DNA of 64,000 bases from Bordetella petrii (GTDB taxonomy: Bacteria; Pseudomonadota; Gammaproteobacteria; Burkholderiales; Burkholderiaceae_B). Position numbers and translations under genes: made by a program. The notes beneath the pieces were generated by a model that was given only the letters and a program-made list of their open reading frames with translations, was not told the origin of the DNA and made no database searches. The first letter of the stretch is position 1. Every line of letters begins with the position of its first letter. Shown piece by piece: positions 8,602 through 16,101 of the stretch. The DNA is taken from contig NZ_JAFMZZ010000004.1 of NCBI RefSeq assembly GCF_017356245.1, forward strand, positions 627,163 through 691,162. The letters run 5' to 3'.

Positions 8602-10128
8602 TCAGACGGCCGCTTTGCGCGCCTGGCGGCTTTCGCGAACCCGGCGCAGCAATTGCGGAACGACAACCACGGCTGCGGCGGCAATCCACAGGCCCACCGA
8701 CACCGAGCTGCTGTACAGCACGGAGACGTCGCCGTTGGTGATGGACAGTGCGCGGCGCAGGTTCTGCTCCATCATGTCTCCCAGCACCACGCCCAGTACC
8801 AGCGGCGCCATGGGCACCCCGAACTTGCGCAGGAAGTAGCCGATCGTGCCGATGCCGACCACCATCAGCAGGTCGAAGGTGCCCGAGTTGATCGCATACA
8901 CGCCGATGTAGCTGATGCTGAGAATACCCGGCACCATCAGCCAGCCCGGCACCGACAGCACCTTGGAGAACACGCGAACCATCGGCACGTTCATCAGGAA
9001 CAGCAGCACGTTGGCGATGAACAGCGAAGCGATCAGGCCCCACACCAGTTCGGGCTTGGTATCGAACAGCACGGGGCCCGGCGTGATGTTGTACAGCGTC
9101 AGGGCGCCCATCATCACGGCAGTGGTGCCCGAGCCCGGCACACCGAGCGTCAGCATGGGCACGAACGAACCGATGGCCGACGCGGTCGCGGCGGATTCGG
9201 GCGCGACCAGGCCGCGCATGTCGCCCTTGCCGAACTTGGCGTCGGGATCCTTGCTTTCGATAATGCGCTTTTCCTGCGAGTACGCCACGGCGGCGGCCAC
9301 GCTGGCGCCGGCGCCGGGCAGCACACCCACGCCGAACCCGACCAGCGCACTGCGCCCGATGCTGCCGGCGGTGAAGGCCAGCTCTTTCAGGTTGAACAGC
9401 TTGCGGCCGCTGGACTTGACCTCGACGCTGTGGCCGGCCACGACCTTTTCCAGCATTTCCAGCATTTCGGCCACCGCAAACAAGGCAATGACCACCACGA
9501 CGAAGTCGATGCCGTCAGCCAGGTGCACAGAATCGAAGGTGTAGCGATACACGCCTGAGTTGGAATCGACGCCGATCACCGAAATTCCCAGGCCGATCAT
9601 GGCGGCCAGCACGCCCTTGACCGGCTGCTTGCCCAGCAGGCTGGTCAGGCAGCAGAAAGCAAAGACCATCAGCACGAAATACTCGGCCGGCCCGAATGCC
9701 AATGCCCATCTGGCCAACAGGGGAGCCAGCAGGATGATGCCGATGACCGAGACGATGGATCCGGCGAACGCCGAGGCGGCCGACAGCGACAGGGCTACGT
9801 TGGCCATACCCTGCCGGGCCAGCGGATAGCCGTCGAGCGTGGTCATGATGGCGCTGGCCTCGCCCGGCACATTCAGCAGGATGGAGGTGATGCGTCCCCC
9901 ATATTCAGCCCCTACGTACACCGCGGCCAGCAGAATCAGTGCGGTTTCCGGCGGCAGGTTCATCGCGAAAGCGATGGGTATCAGCATCGCCACGCCGTTG
10001 ATGGGGCCCAGGCCGGGCAGTACGCCGACCATCGTGCCGATGAACGAACCGATGGCCGCCACCAGCAGGTTGGTCAGCGAAAAGGCGACGCCGAAACCGA
10101 TAGACAGGTGATCGAGAATGGCGCTCAT
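8602..10128 (-). CDS. bctA: Tripartite tricarboxylate transporter large membrane subunit, BctA/TctA
   Basis: The 508-residue permease of a TTT-family secondary transporter that imports citrate-like carboxylates with the periplasmic protein BctC. It is highly hydrophobic with about twelve helices and carries TctA signatures such as GVLPGLGPINGVAMLIP near residue 40, GGRITSILLNVPGEASAIMT, and a second GVLPGAGASVAAAVAYSQEKR. The start overlaps the bctB stop (ATGA). Gene order bctC-bctB-bctA, with the bctE/bctD pair upstream, matches the B. pertussis citrate-uptake locus. The actual substrate here is inferred from that similarity. Confidence 0.94.
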   Translation of the reverse strand: MSAILDHLSIGFGVAFSLTNLLVAAIGSFIGTMVGVLPGLGPINGVAMLIPIAFAMNLPPETALILLAAVYVGAEYGGRITSILLNVPGEASAIMTTLDGYPLARQGMANVALSLSAASAFAGSIVSVIGIILLAPLLARWALAFGPAEYFVLMVFAFCCLTSLLGKQPVKGVLAAMIGLGISVIGVDSNSGVYRYTFDSVHLADGIDFVVVVIALFAVAEMLEMLEKVVAGHSVEVKSSGRKLFNLKELAFTAGSIGRSALVGFGVGVLPGAGASVAAAVAYSQEKRIIESKDPDAKFGKGDMRGLVAPESAATASAIGSFVPMLTLGVPGSGTTAVMMGALTLYNITPGPVLFDTKPELVWGLIASLFIANVLLFLMNVPMVRVFSKVLSVPGWLMVPGILSISYIGVYAINSGTFDLLMVVGIGTIGYFLRKFGVPMAPLVLGVVLGDMMEQNLRRALSITNGDVSVLYSSSVSVGLWIAAAAVVVVPQLLRRVRESRQARKAAV

Positions 10129-10562
10129 AGCAGGTCTCCCAGTACGCCGACAGGCAGCACCACATCCAGCGCCTGGTCAAACAGCAAAAAGAAGAACACG
10201 CCCATGATGACGCCGCCCAGGGCGCATTTCAGCCAGGTTCCGCCAAACAGGCGGCCCACGAAAATCGTCATCAGGGCCGTGGAGATGATGAATCCGAGCC
10301 ACTGGAACAAGAATGCGTAAGCCGCCGCGGCCAGCACCATCAGGGCGATGCGCGAGTTGGCGCCCGCCGAATTCTTTTCCACGGGGTTGCCGCCCTTGAT
10401 GGCCAGGCGCAACCCGCACAGGCCGATGATCAGCGCCACCAGCATCGGAAAGGCGCGCGGCCCTACCGGTTCGTAGGCAAACGGGGCTTCGATATCCCAG
10501 CCCAGCCACGTCATGAGGCCAGCCAGGATCAGGGCGAAAATGCCCAAAGTTCGATCATTCAT
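10125..10562 (-). CDS. bctB: Tripartite tricarboxylate transporter small membrane subunit, BctB/TctB
   Basis: A 145-residue membrane protein of the TctB family with about four predicted helices (near residues 7-25, 37-55, 76-105 and 115-140). It forms the membrane complex with BctA. The family is poorly conserved, so assignment rests on hydrophobicity, size and its position between bctC and bctA. It overlaps bctA by 4 bp and follows bctC after 98 bp. Confidence 0.88.
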   Translation of the reverse strand: MNDRTLGIFALILAGLMTWLGWDIEAPFAYEPVGPRAFPMLVALIIGLCGLRLAIKGGNPVEKNSAGANSRIALMVLAAAAYAFLFQWLGFIISTALMTIFVGRLFGGTWLKCALGGVIMGVFFFLLFDQALDVVLPVGVLGDLL

Positions 10563-10660
10563 GATCCAGTTTCCAGAAATCGGAAAGCCGCCAGCGCACC
10601 GGCGCAGGGGTCAGGCGCGCGGCGGCGTGGAACGGGGCGGCCGGGCGCCGCCCCAGGGGC

Positions 10661-11656
10661 TTACTTTTTGACCAGGCCGAAGCTGTCGGCCAGTTCGCGG
10701 TACATCTTCACGCGTTCTTTGACGTAGGCATCGAGTTCGGCGCCGGTCTTGTTGAACGGGAACAGGCCCTGCTGCTCGCGCAGCTTGGCGTATTCCGGCG
10801 AAGACATGGTCTTGTTGAAGGCATCTACCCAGAATTGGTAGTCTTTGTCGGACACCTTGGGGCCAACGTAGAAGCCGCGGATGATGGGCCAGTCGATGTC
10901 ATAGCCCTGTTCCTTCGCGGTAGGCACCGAGTTCAGCTTGCCGGGCAGGCGTTCGTTGTTGAACACCGCCAGCACGCGGATCGGCGCGCCACCTTCCAGC
11001 ATGGTGAAGGCTTCGGCCGCGTCACCCATGTAAGCCTGGATATGGCCGCCGCGCAGCGCGGTCACGGCTTCGCCGCCCCCTTCAAACGCCACGAAACGCA
11101 TCTTGCGGAAATCCACGCCGGCCGCCTTGGCGGTCAGGGCGGCTTTCATCCAGTCCTGGCTGCCCACGGTGCCACCGGCGCCCAGCACGATCTTGGTGGG
11201 GTCTTTCTTGAAAGCCTCCATCAGGCTCTTCAGATCGGTATAGGGCGAATCATTGCGCACCACGGCCACGCCGTAGTCGGTACCAATGCCCGCCAGCCAG
11301 CGCACGTCGTCGACGTTGTACTTGCCGAACTTGCCCTGCGCCAGGTTCAACAGCGAACCGCCCGAGAACGCCACGATGGTGCCGGGCTCGTCGGGATGCT
11401 GGGCCACGATGTTGTTGTAGGCCACTGCGCCGATGCCGCCGGGCATGTAGATGATGCGCATGGGTTCTTTCAATGCGCCGCTTTGCTTCAGGCCTTCGGT
11501 GGCCAGCCGGCAGGTCAGGTCGAAACCGCCGCCGGGCTGGGCCGGCGCGATACATTCGGGCCGGCGCGGCTCGTCGGCCGCGTGGGCAGCCATGCCCACA
11601 GACAGCGCACATGCGCCAATAACCGCCGCCAGGCGGGCTTTCAGGAAGGATTGCAT
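10661..11656 (-). CDS. bctC: Periplasmic tricarboxylate-binding protein, BctC/TctC (Bug family)
   Basis: A 331-residue extracytoplasmic binding protein. The N-terminal segment MQSFLKARLAAVIGACALSV, ending before AHAADE, is a typical Sec signal peptide with a probable AxA cleavage site. The Bug fold is indicated by PGGGFDLTCRLATEGL, the YMPGGIGAVAYNNI loop and GAGGTVGSQDWMKAA. In B. pertussis, BctC both captures citrate and takes part in signalling through the sensor BctE, whose gene lies immediately upstream here. Two further Bug genes occur in this window, at 47.3 and 59.0 kb. Confidence 0.93.
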   Translation of the reverse strand: MQSFLKARLAAVIGACALSVGMAAHAADEPRRPECIAPAQPGGGFDLTCRLATEGLKQSGALKEPMRIIYMPGGIGAVAYNNIVAQHPDEPGTIVAFSGGSLLNLAQGKFGKYNVDDVRWLAGIGTDYGVAVVRNDSPYTDLKSLMEAFKKDPTKIVLGAGGTVGSQDWMKAALTAKAAGVDFRKMRFVAFEGGGEAVTALRGGHIQAYMGDAAEAFTMLEGGAPIRVLAVFNNERLPGKLNSVPTAKEQGYDIDWPIIRGFYVGPKVSDKDYQFWVDAFNKTMSSPEYAKLREQQGLFPFNKTGAELDAYVKERVKMYRELADSFGLVKK

Positions 11657-11776
11657 CTTGCGGTCTCCGTGAATCGCTTTTTGGATGTCATCGTCAGCGG
11701 ACCATGCCCATACAGCGGGACCATGGCCAACGGATCAGAACCGTACTCAATGCAGGCTTTCCGGAAGCTTTCAGAA

Positions 11777-13240
11777 TCAGGCAATTTCATGCCGCAATGC
11801 AGCATTCGGGAAGGAATCTAGGGTAAACACCAATGCCGCGCGCAGCCCGGGAAGCGGCGCGCGGTTTTCCAGCACCATTTTGCCGCCATGGATTTCCACG
11901 ATGGTGCCCACGATGGCCAGGCCCAGGCCGGCGCCAGGCTTGTTCTTGCCGGCGGCGCCCCGGCGGAACCGCACGCTGGCGCGGGCGATGTCTTCCGCCG
12001 ACATGCCCGGGCCGCTGTCTTCCACGGTAAGCCGGGCGTAGCGCTCGTCGGCATAGACCCGCACCGTGACCTGGCTGGCCGGCGCGGTATAGCGGATGGC
12101 ATTGTCCACCAGGTTGCTGAGGGCTTCGCGCAGCAGCCAGTCGACCCCCTGGATGCGCACCGGCAGGCTCGAAGCCTCGAGTCCCAGGTCTATCTGGCGG
12201 GCCCGCGCGGCCGGCAGCAGAGTTCGGATCACGCCCTGGGCCACTTCCGCGAGGTCTACCGGCGCCGGCGCCAGGCCGCCTTCGGCCAGCGGTGCATCCT
12301 TGGCGCGCGCCAGCGCCAGCATCTGGTTGGTAGTGCGCACGGCCCGATCCAGGCCTTCCTGCATGGCCAGCAGCACCGTGCGGACTTCCTGGGGATCTGA
12401 TTCGCGCAGGGCGTAGGCAGTCTGGGTGCGCAAAATCGACAGCGGCGTGCGCAACTGATGCGAGGCGTCGTCCAGAAACTGCCGCTGCAGCCTCGCCTGG
12501 GCCGCAAAACGGGCCATGTGCAGGTTTACGGCGTCGACCAGGGGTGCGACCTCACCCGGGATATCCGGCGCGTCTACGGGGCTGAGATCGTCTGCAGACC
12601 GGCCTTCGACCTCCTGGCGTAGCCGCTCGAGGGGGCGGACCGCCATGAAAACGCTCCAGACGACGACCAGCACCACGATGGCAATGACCACGATATCGCG
12701 TTCCAGCGCCCGCACCAGCGCGCGCTGCAGGAAGTCTTGCCGCGATTCGAGTGTTTCGGCCACTTGTACGATGACGCGGCCGCCCAGGTTGTTGTACAGC
12801 GGCGGATCCATCGGCCGCGCCAGGGCCGCCACACGCAGCGGCACGCCCTGGTATTCGGCATAGAAGAACTGTGGCTGCCCGGAAATCAGGGGCTTGTCGG
12901 GCAATGGCAGGTCGGGGTTGCCGATTTCCGCCAGCCCGTCTTCGGTGGCCACCCGGTAATACACGCTGCCGTTGGCCGTGAGTTCGAAAAATTCGAACAT
13001 CAGGTAGGGCTGCTCCATGGCCAGGCCGCCGCTGGCTGTGGATATGTTGTGGTCGATGGAACGCAGCGCGCCGGACAATGACCGGTCATAGGCCAGATCG
13101 ACCTGGTGACGCAGCTGGTAATTGGACAGCCACAGGGCAGCCAGCATGATGCAGACCAGGGCCGGAATCAGCCACCACAGCAGCAAGGATTTCAAGGTGC
13201 GGTGGTGCGCGGATTTTGCCCAGCGGCCGGGCCTAGGTTT
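11777..13240 (-). CDS. bctE: Sensor histidine kinase BctE/TctE
   Basis: A membrane sensor kinase of about 487 residues paired with BctD. It has an N-terminal TM helix (LLLWWLIPALVCIMLAALWL), a periplasmic sensor domain, a second TM helix (ERDIVVIAIVVLVVVWSVFMAV), a HAMP linker, the phosphoacceptor motif FLDDASHQLRTPLSILRTQ, and N-box and G-box segments (NLVDNAIRYT, EDSGPGMS, GAGLGLAIV). I place the start at a TTG (13240) because GGAGG lies 6 nt upstream and it overlaps the bctD stop by 8 bp. The ATG at 13294 would give an arginine-rich extension with no ribosome site. Expected to sense citrate-bound BctC. Confidence 0.9.
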   Translation of the reverse strand, partial: KPRPGRWAKSAHHRTLKSLLLWWLIPALVCIMLAALWLSNYQLRHQVDLAYDRSLSGALRSIDHNISTASGGLAMEQPYLMFEFFELTANGSVYYRVATEDGLAEIGNPDLPLPDKPLISGQPQFFYAEYQGVPLRVAALARPMDPPLYNNLGGRVIVQVAETLESRQDFLQRALVRALERDIVVIAIVVLVVVWSVFMAVRPLERLRQEVEGRSADDLSPVDAPDIPGEVAPLVDAVNLHMARFAAQARLQRQFLDDASHQLRTPLSILRTQTAYALRESDPQEVRTVLLAMQEGLDRAVRTTNQMLALARAKDAPLAEGGLAPAPVDLAEVAQGVIRTLLPAARARQIDLGLEASSLPVRIQGVDWLLREALSNLVDNAIRYTAPASQVTVRVYADERYARLTVEDSGPGMSAEDIARASVRFRRGAAGKNKPGAGLGLAIVGTIVEIHGGKMVLENRAPLPGLRAALVFTLDSFPNAALRHEIA

Positions 13241-13910
13241 CAAGAACGGCCTCCAGGCAGTACCCCATGCCGCGCAGCGTGACAATCTGCACACCGGTGT
13301 CGGCCAGTTTTTTGCGCAGCCGGTGCACCAGCACTTCGATGGCTTCCAGGTTGACGTCGGAATCGTCGGTCTGGATGCGATCGAGGATCTGCTGCTTGTT
13401 CATGGGTTCGCCGCTGCGCTGGATGAGCACGCGCAGCACGGCGTGTTCGCGCGGTGAAAGCTGCAGCGGCTGGCCACGCACGGTAAACCGCTGGGCGGAA
13501 GTATCCAGCAGCAGGTTGCCCAGCGCCAGGCGCGGGTGTTCCCGGCCGCGGCTGCGGCGGATCAGCGCGGTCAGCCGGGCTTCGAGCTCTTCCAGCACAA
13601 ACGGTTTGGGCAGAAAGTCGTCGGCGCCTTCGTGCAGGGTGCCCACCCGTTCAGCCAGCGAGTCGCGGGCGGTCAGCACCAGTACCGGCGTGCGGTCGTC
13701 GCGGGCCCGGATCCTGGACAACAGAGTGTGTCCGTCCATGCCCGGCAGGCCCAGGTCGAGAATGACAGCGTCGAATTCCTCGACGGCCAGGCGCCGTTCA
13801 GCCAGCAGGCCGTCGTCTGCCCATTCCACCACGAATCCGGCATGGCGGGCCAGGCTGCGCGACAGCCATCTGGCCAGTTCGGCCTCGTCTTCTATGAGCA
13901 GGATACGCAT
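13233..13910 (-). CDS. bctD: OmpR-family response regulator BctD/TctD
   Basis: A 225-residue two-domain regulator: an N-terminal receiver (MRILLIEDEAELARWL, with the phosphorylated Asp in FDAVILDLGLPGMDG and the Lys in DDFLPKPF), then a winged-helix DNA-binding domain (LSPREHAVLRVLIQ ... VDVHRLRKKL-like recognition region). It likely activates bctCBA when phosphorylated by BctE. It is the first gene of the bctDE pair and is transcribed away from the AT-rich gap at 13.9-14.3 kb, so its promoter must lie within that candidate origin. Confidence 0.94.
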   Translation of the reverse strand: MRILLIEDEAELARWLSRSLARHAGFVVEWADDGLLAERRLAVEEFDAVILDLGLPGMDGHTLLSRIRARDDRTPVLVLTARDSLAERVGTLHEGADDFLPKPFVLEELEARLTALIRRSRGREHPRLALGNLLLDTSAQRFTVRGQPLQLSPREHAVLRVLIQRSGEPMNKQQILDRIQTDDSDVNLEAIEVLVHRLRKKLADTGVQIVTLRGMGYCLEAVLET

Positions 13911-14183
13911 GACCCGAATTTTGGCATTGGCGCGTGGTGGTGGGGCATTGATGTTTTTTCTCTTTTCTTTTTCTTTATATAAAGACTAATGATTAATAAG
14001 GCCTGTGGACAACTGCATCAACTCAGAATTACCTAATATTTTCATGTGCTTGCGGCTGTTTTTGGCTGTGCACGACTTCTGTGTGGAGTTCTGGACCAAG
14101 TTGAACAACTTTTCGGGAAAGGATGGAAACCGGGTTTGTTCAGCCTGGATCCACATGCTGTGCACAGTAGCGTTGCTTAGACG

Positions 14184-14192
14184 TTATCCACA
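14184..14192 (+). promoter_or_regulatory. Perfect DnaA box
   Basis: TTATCCACA is the consensus high-affinity DnaA site and the strongest box in the candidate origin. It lies about 185 bp from the AT-rich tract. Confidence 0.75.
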
Positions 14193-14230
14193 GGCATGGG
14201 TGCAGCGGGTTTGACCCGATATTTAACAGG

Positions 14231-14242
14231 GTGAGTACTCAC
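14231..14242. promoter_or_regulatory. Perfect SlmA-type binding site next to candidate oriC
   Basis: GTGAGTACTCAC is identical to the copy in mnmG and to the E. coli SlmA consensus. It sits 39 bp after the perfect DnaA box and 88 bp before the ada-like start codon. SlmA bound here would inhibit FtsZ assembly over the origin region. Confidence 0.78.
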
Positions 14243-14260
14243 TTTCAAGAATGATTTGAT

Positions 14261-14282
14261 CGCAAGAATCAGGATTCTTGCG
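14261..14282. repeat. Perfect 10-bp inverted repeat upstream of the ada-like gene
   Basis: CGCAAGAATC and GATTCTTGCG are separated by AG, giving a 22-bp near-continuous palindrome 48 bp before the start codon. CAAGAAT also occurs once just upstream (14246-14252). It could be an operator for the downstream gene or part of the origin region; no terminator-like T-run follows. Confidence 0.55.
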
Positions 14283-14329
14283 TTCGAATTCTGCTTTACA
14301 GTGGGCTTGCGTCCACTCACCAGGTTGCC

Positions 14330-15409
14330 ATGAAAGCTCCATATTCCGTTGCCAGCCACTATACGACCGACGAAGCTCGCTGGCTGGCTGTCTGCGCGCG
14401 CGACGCCGCGGCTGACGGCCATTTTGTCTATGCCGTGCGCACCACGGGCGTGTACTGCCGGCCCAGCAGTTCGTCGCGCCTGCCGCGGCGGGAAAACGTG
14501 CAGTTCTTTGACACGCCACAAGCCGCCGAGGCGGCGGGCTACCGGCCCAGCCGCCGGGTTGCCGCCGATCGCAGCGCCGTGGCGGCGCGCCGGGCGGCGC
14601 TGGTGGAACAAGCCTGCCGCCTGATCGAAAATGCCGAAACGCCGCCCAGTCTCGAATCGCTGGCGTCGCAGGCGGGGATCAGTGCTTTCCATTTCCATCG
14701 CCTGTTCAAGGCCGAAACCGGGTTGACGCCCAAGGCCTACGCCAATGCGCACCGCGCCCGGCGGCTGCGCAATGAGCTGGGTGAATCCGGTACTGTCACG
14801 CAGGCTATCTATGAAGCCGGTTTCAATTCCAACAGCCGCTTCTACGAAGCGTCGGACAGCCTGCTGGGCATGCTGCCGCGCGACTACAAGGCGGGGGGAC
14901 ACAACACCGAGATCTACTTTGCCGTGGGCCAATGCGCGCTGGGCGCCATTCTGGTGGCCTGCAGCCAGCGCGGCATTTGCGCCATTTCATTGGGCGATGA
15001 TCCGGATGCCCTGGTGCGCGAGCTGCAGGACCGCTTTTCCAACGCCCGGTTATGTGGCGGGGACCCCGCCTTCGAACAACTGGTCGCCCAGGTGGTGGGG
15101 TTTGTCGAGGCGCCGGCGCTGGGCCTGAACCTGCCCCTGGATGTGCGCGGCACGGCGTTCCAGCAGCGGGTGTGGCAGGCGCTGCGCGACATTCCGGTAG
15201 GCGCCACGGCCAGCTACGCCGAGATCGCCCAGCGCATCGGCGCACCCAAGGCGGTACGCGCGGTGGCCCAGGCGTGCGGCGCCAACCATTTGGCCGTGGC
15301 CATACCCTGCCACCGGATCGTCAGGCGCGACGGCGATATTTCCGGTTACCGCTGGGGTGTGGAGCGCAAGCTCGAGTTGCTGAGGCGCGAAGCGGCCAAG
15401 GCCGCCTAG
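14330..15409 (+). CDS. Ada-like protein: AraC domain plus O6-methylguanine methyltransferase, degenerate zinc site
   Basis: A 359-residue protein with the three-part Ada layout: N-terminal Ada zinc-binding region (about 10-80), AraC helix-turn-helix (about 95-180) and a C-terminal methyltransferase. The repair motif PCHRIV is intact, with the acceptor Cys at residue 327. The N-terminal region keeps TTGVYCRPS (C43), but the other three cysteine ligands of the Ada zinc site are replaced by S47, S74 and V77. It should repair O6-methylguanine but probably cannot bind zinc or take methyl groups from phosphotriesters, the step that activates Ada as a regulator. It could still bind DNA constitutively. 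Confidence 0.88.
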   Translation: MKAPYSVASHYTTDEARWLAVCARDAAADGHFVYAVRTTGVYCRPSSSSRLPRRENVQFFDTPQAAEAAGYRPSRRVAADRSAVAARRAALVEQACRLIENAETPPSLESLASQAGISAFHFHRLFKAETGLTPKAYANAHRARRLRNELGESGTVTQAIYEAGFNSNSRFYEASDSLLGMLPRDYKAGGHNTEIYFAVGQCALGAILVACSQRGICAISLGDDPDALVRELQDRFSNARLCGGDPAFEQLVAQVVGFVEAPALGLNLPLDVRGTAFQQRVWQALRDIPVGATASYAEIAQRIGAPKAVRAVAQACGANHLAVAIPCHRIVRRDGDISGYRWGVERKLELLRREAAKAA

Positions 15410-15425
15410 GACGGACAGGCCCCAT

Positions 15426-15968
15426 TCAACCGGCGAACCCGCCCTGGTCCAGAAACGCCTGTTCTTGCGCCGTGGTCTCGCGCCCCAGCAGCGGATTGCG
15501 GTGCGGAAAGCGGCCGAACAATTCGATGATGCGCAGGTGTTCTTCGGCATGGTGCAGCCACGGCGCGCCCAGCACCTGGTTCAATTCGACCGCCTGGCGC
15601 TGGTCCGCCAGGTTTTCCGAGTGCGATAGCGGCAGGTAGCAAAAGACCCGCATGCCCGCCTCGATGTCGGCGTCTTTGCCGGCCTGGATCAGGCGCCGCG
15701 CGTAATGACGCGCCAGCGGATCGGTAGCGTACATGTGGCCGGTGCTGCGAAAGGTATTGCGCGGGAACTGGTCCAGCAATATCAACAAAGCCAGCGCACC
15801 GTACGGAGTGTCTTCCCAGGCATCGAACTGGCGCCGCGCGGCAGCCATGTGCAGATCCAGGAAGCGGGCGCCGAACTCACGGTCGAAGGCCTCGTCTTTG
15901 CGGAACCAGCGCGCCGGGCCCGCGTCGCGCCAGAAATCCACTACGCCGTTCGATGCGTTCGTGCTCAT
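15426..15968 (-). CDS. DUF924 family protein
   Basis: A 180-residue soluble protein of the DUF924 (TPR-like) family, recognised by VVDFWRDAGPARWFRKDEAFD at the N-terminus, LLILLDQFPRNTFR in the middle and YLPLSHSENLADQ towards the end. These are predicted helical hairpins; no catalytic function is established for the family. It stands alone on the minus strand between the ada-like gene and narK1 and converges on the former. A GGAG Shine-Dalgarno sequence is not obvious. Confidence 0.85.
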   Translation of the reverse strand: MSTNASNGVVDFWRDAGPARWFRKDEAFDREFGARFLDLHMAAARRQFDAWEDTPYGALALLILLDQFPRNTFRSTGHMYATDPLARHYARRLIQAGKDADIEAGMRVFCYLPLSHSENLADQRQAVELNQVLGAPWLHHAEEHLRIIELFGRFPHRNPLLGRETTAQEQAFLDQGGFAG

Positions 15969-16021
15969 TGTTTGCCCGTACAGAAGGAGAAATGCGGCTC
16001 AGCATACCCAACCCAGGCGAG

Positions 16022-16070
16022 AAGAACTAGTCACATTGATTCACGCCGACAGGTCTGTCGGCGAATGGTC
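16022..16070 (+). promoter_or_regulatory. narK1 upstream element shared with narG
   Basis: AAGAACTAGT (16022-16031) is followed exactly 41 bp later (start to start) by GAATGGTC (16063-16070). The narG upstream region has the same pair at the same spacing. Between them lies a perfect 9-bp inverted repeat CGCCGACAG/CTGTCGGCG (16044-16063). No full FNR palindrome is visible; TTGAT at 16036-16040 is only a half-site. Confidence 0.5.
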
Positions 16071-16101
16071 AGGCATGGGCCTTGTGATTATCTTGCTTGA
16101 C

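Larger units (their letters stand above)
13911..14329. other. oriC: Candidate replication origin (AT-rich tract plus DnaA boxes)
   Basis: This 419-bp non-coding gap separates divergent bctD and the ada-like gene. Positions 13951-14000 are 41/50 A+T in an otherwise strongly GC-rich region and include T-rich 13-mer-like runs, as expected for an unwinding element. DnaA boxes follow: TTGTCCACA (minus, 14004-14012), degenerate ones around 14067-14090 and 14147-14166, and a perfect TTATCCACA at 14184-14192. A SlmA-type palindrome lies 39 bp further on. Of the protein genes to the left, 12 of 13 are on the minus strand; of the next 14 to the right, 13 are on the plus strand. The oriC call is inference from these features. 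Confidence 0.65.

Noticed and set aside
8602..11656. Generic citrate-sodium symporter call for the bct genes
   Set aside because: Three subunits with a Bug binding protein and the TctA motifs indicate the tripartite tricarboxylate transporter family instead.
16032..16060. FNR/Anr box upstream of narK1
   Set aside because: Only a TTGAT half-site is present; the second half does not match ATCAA at the right spacing.
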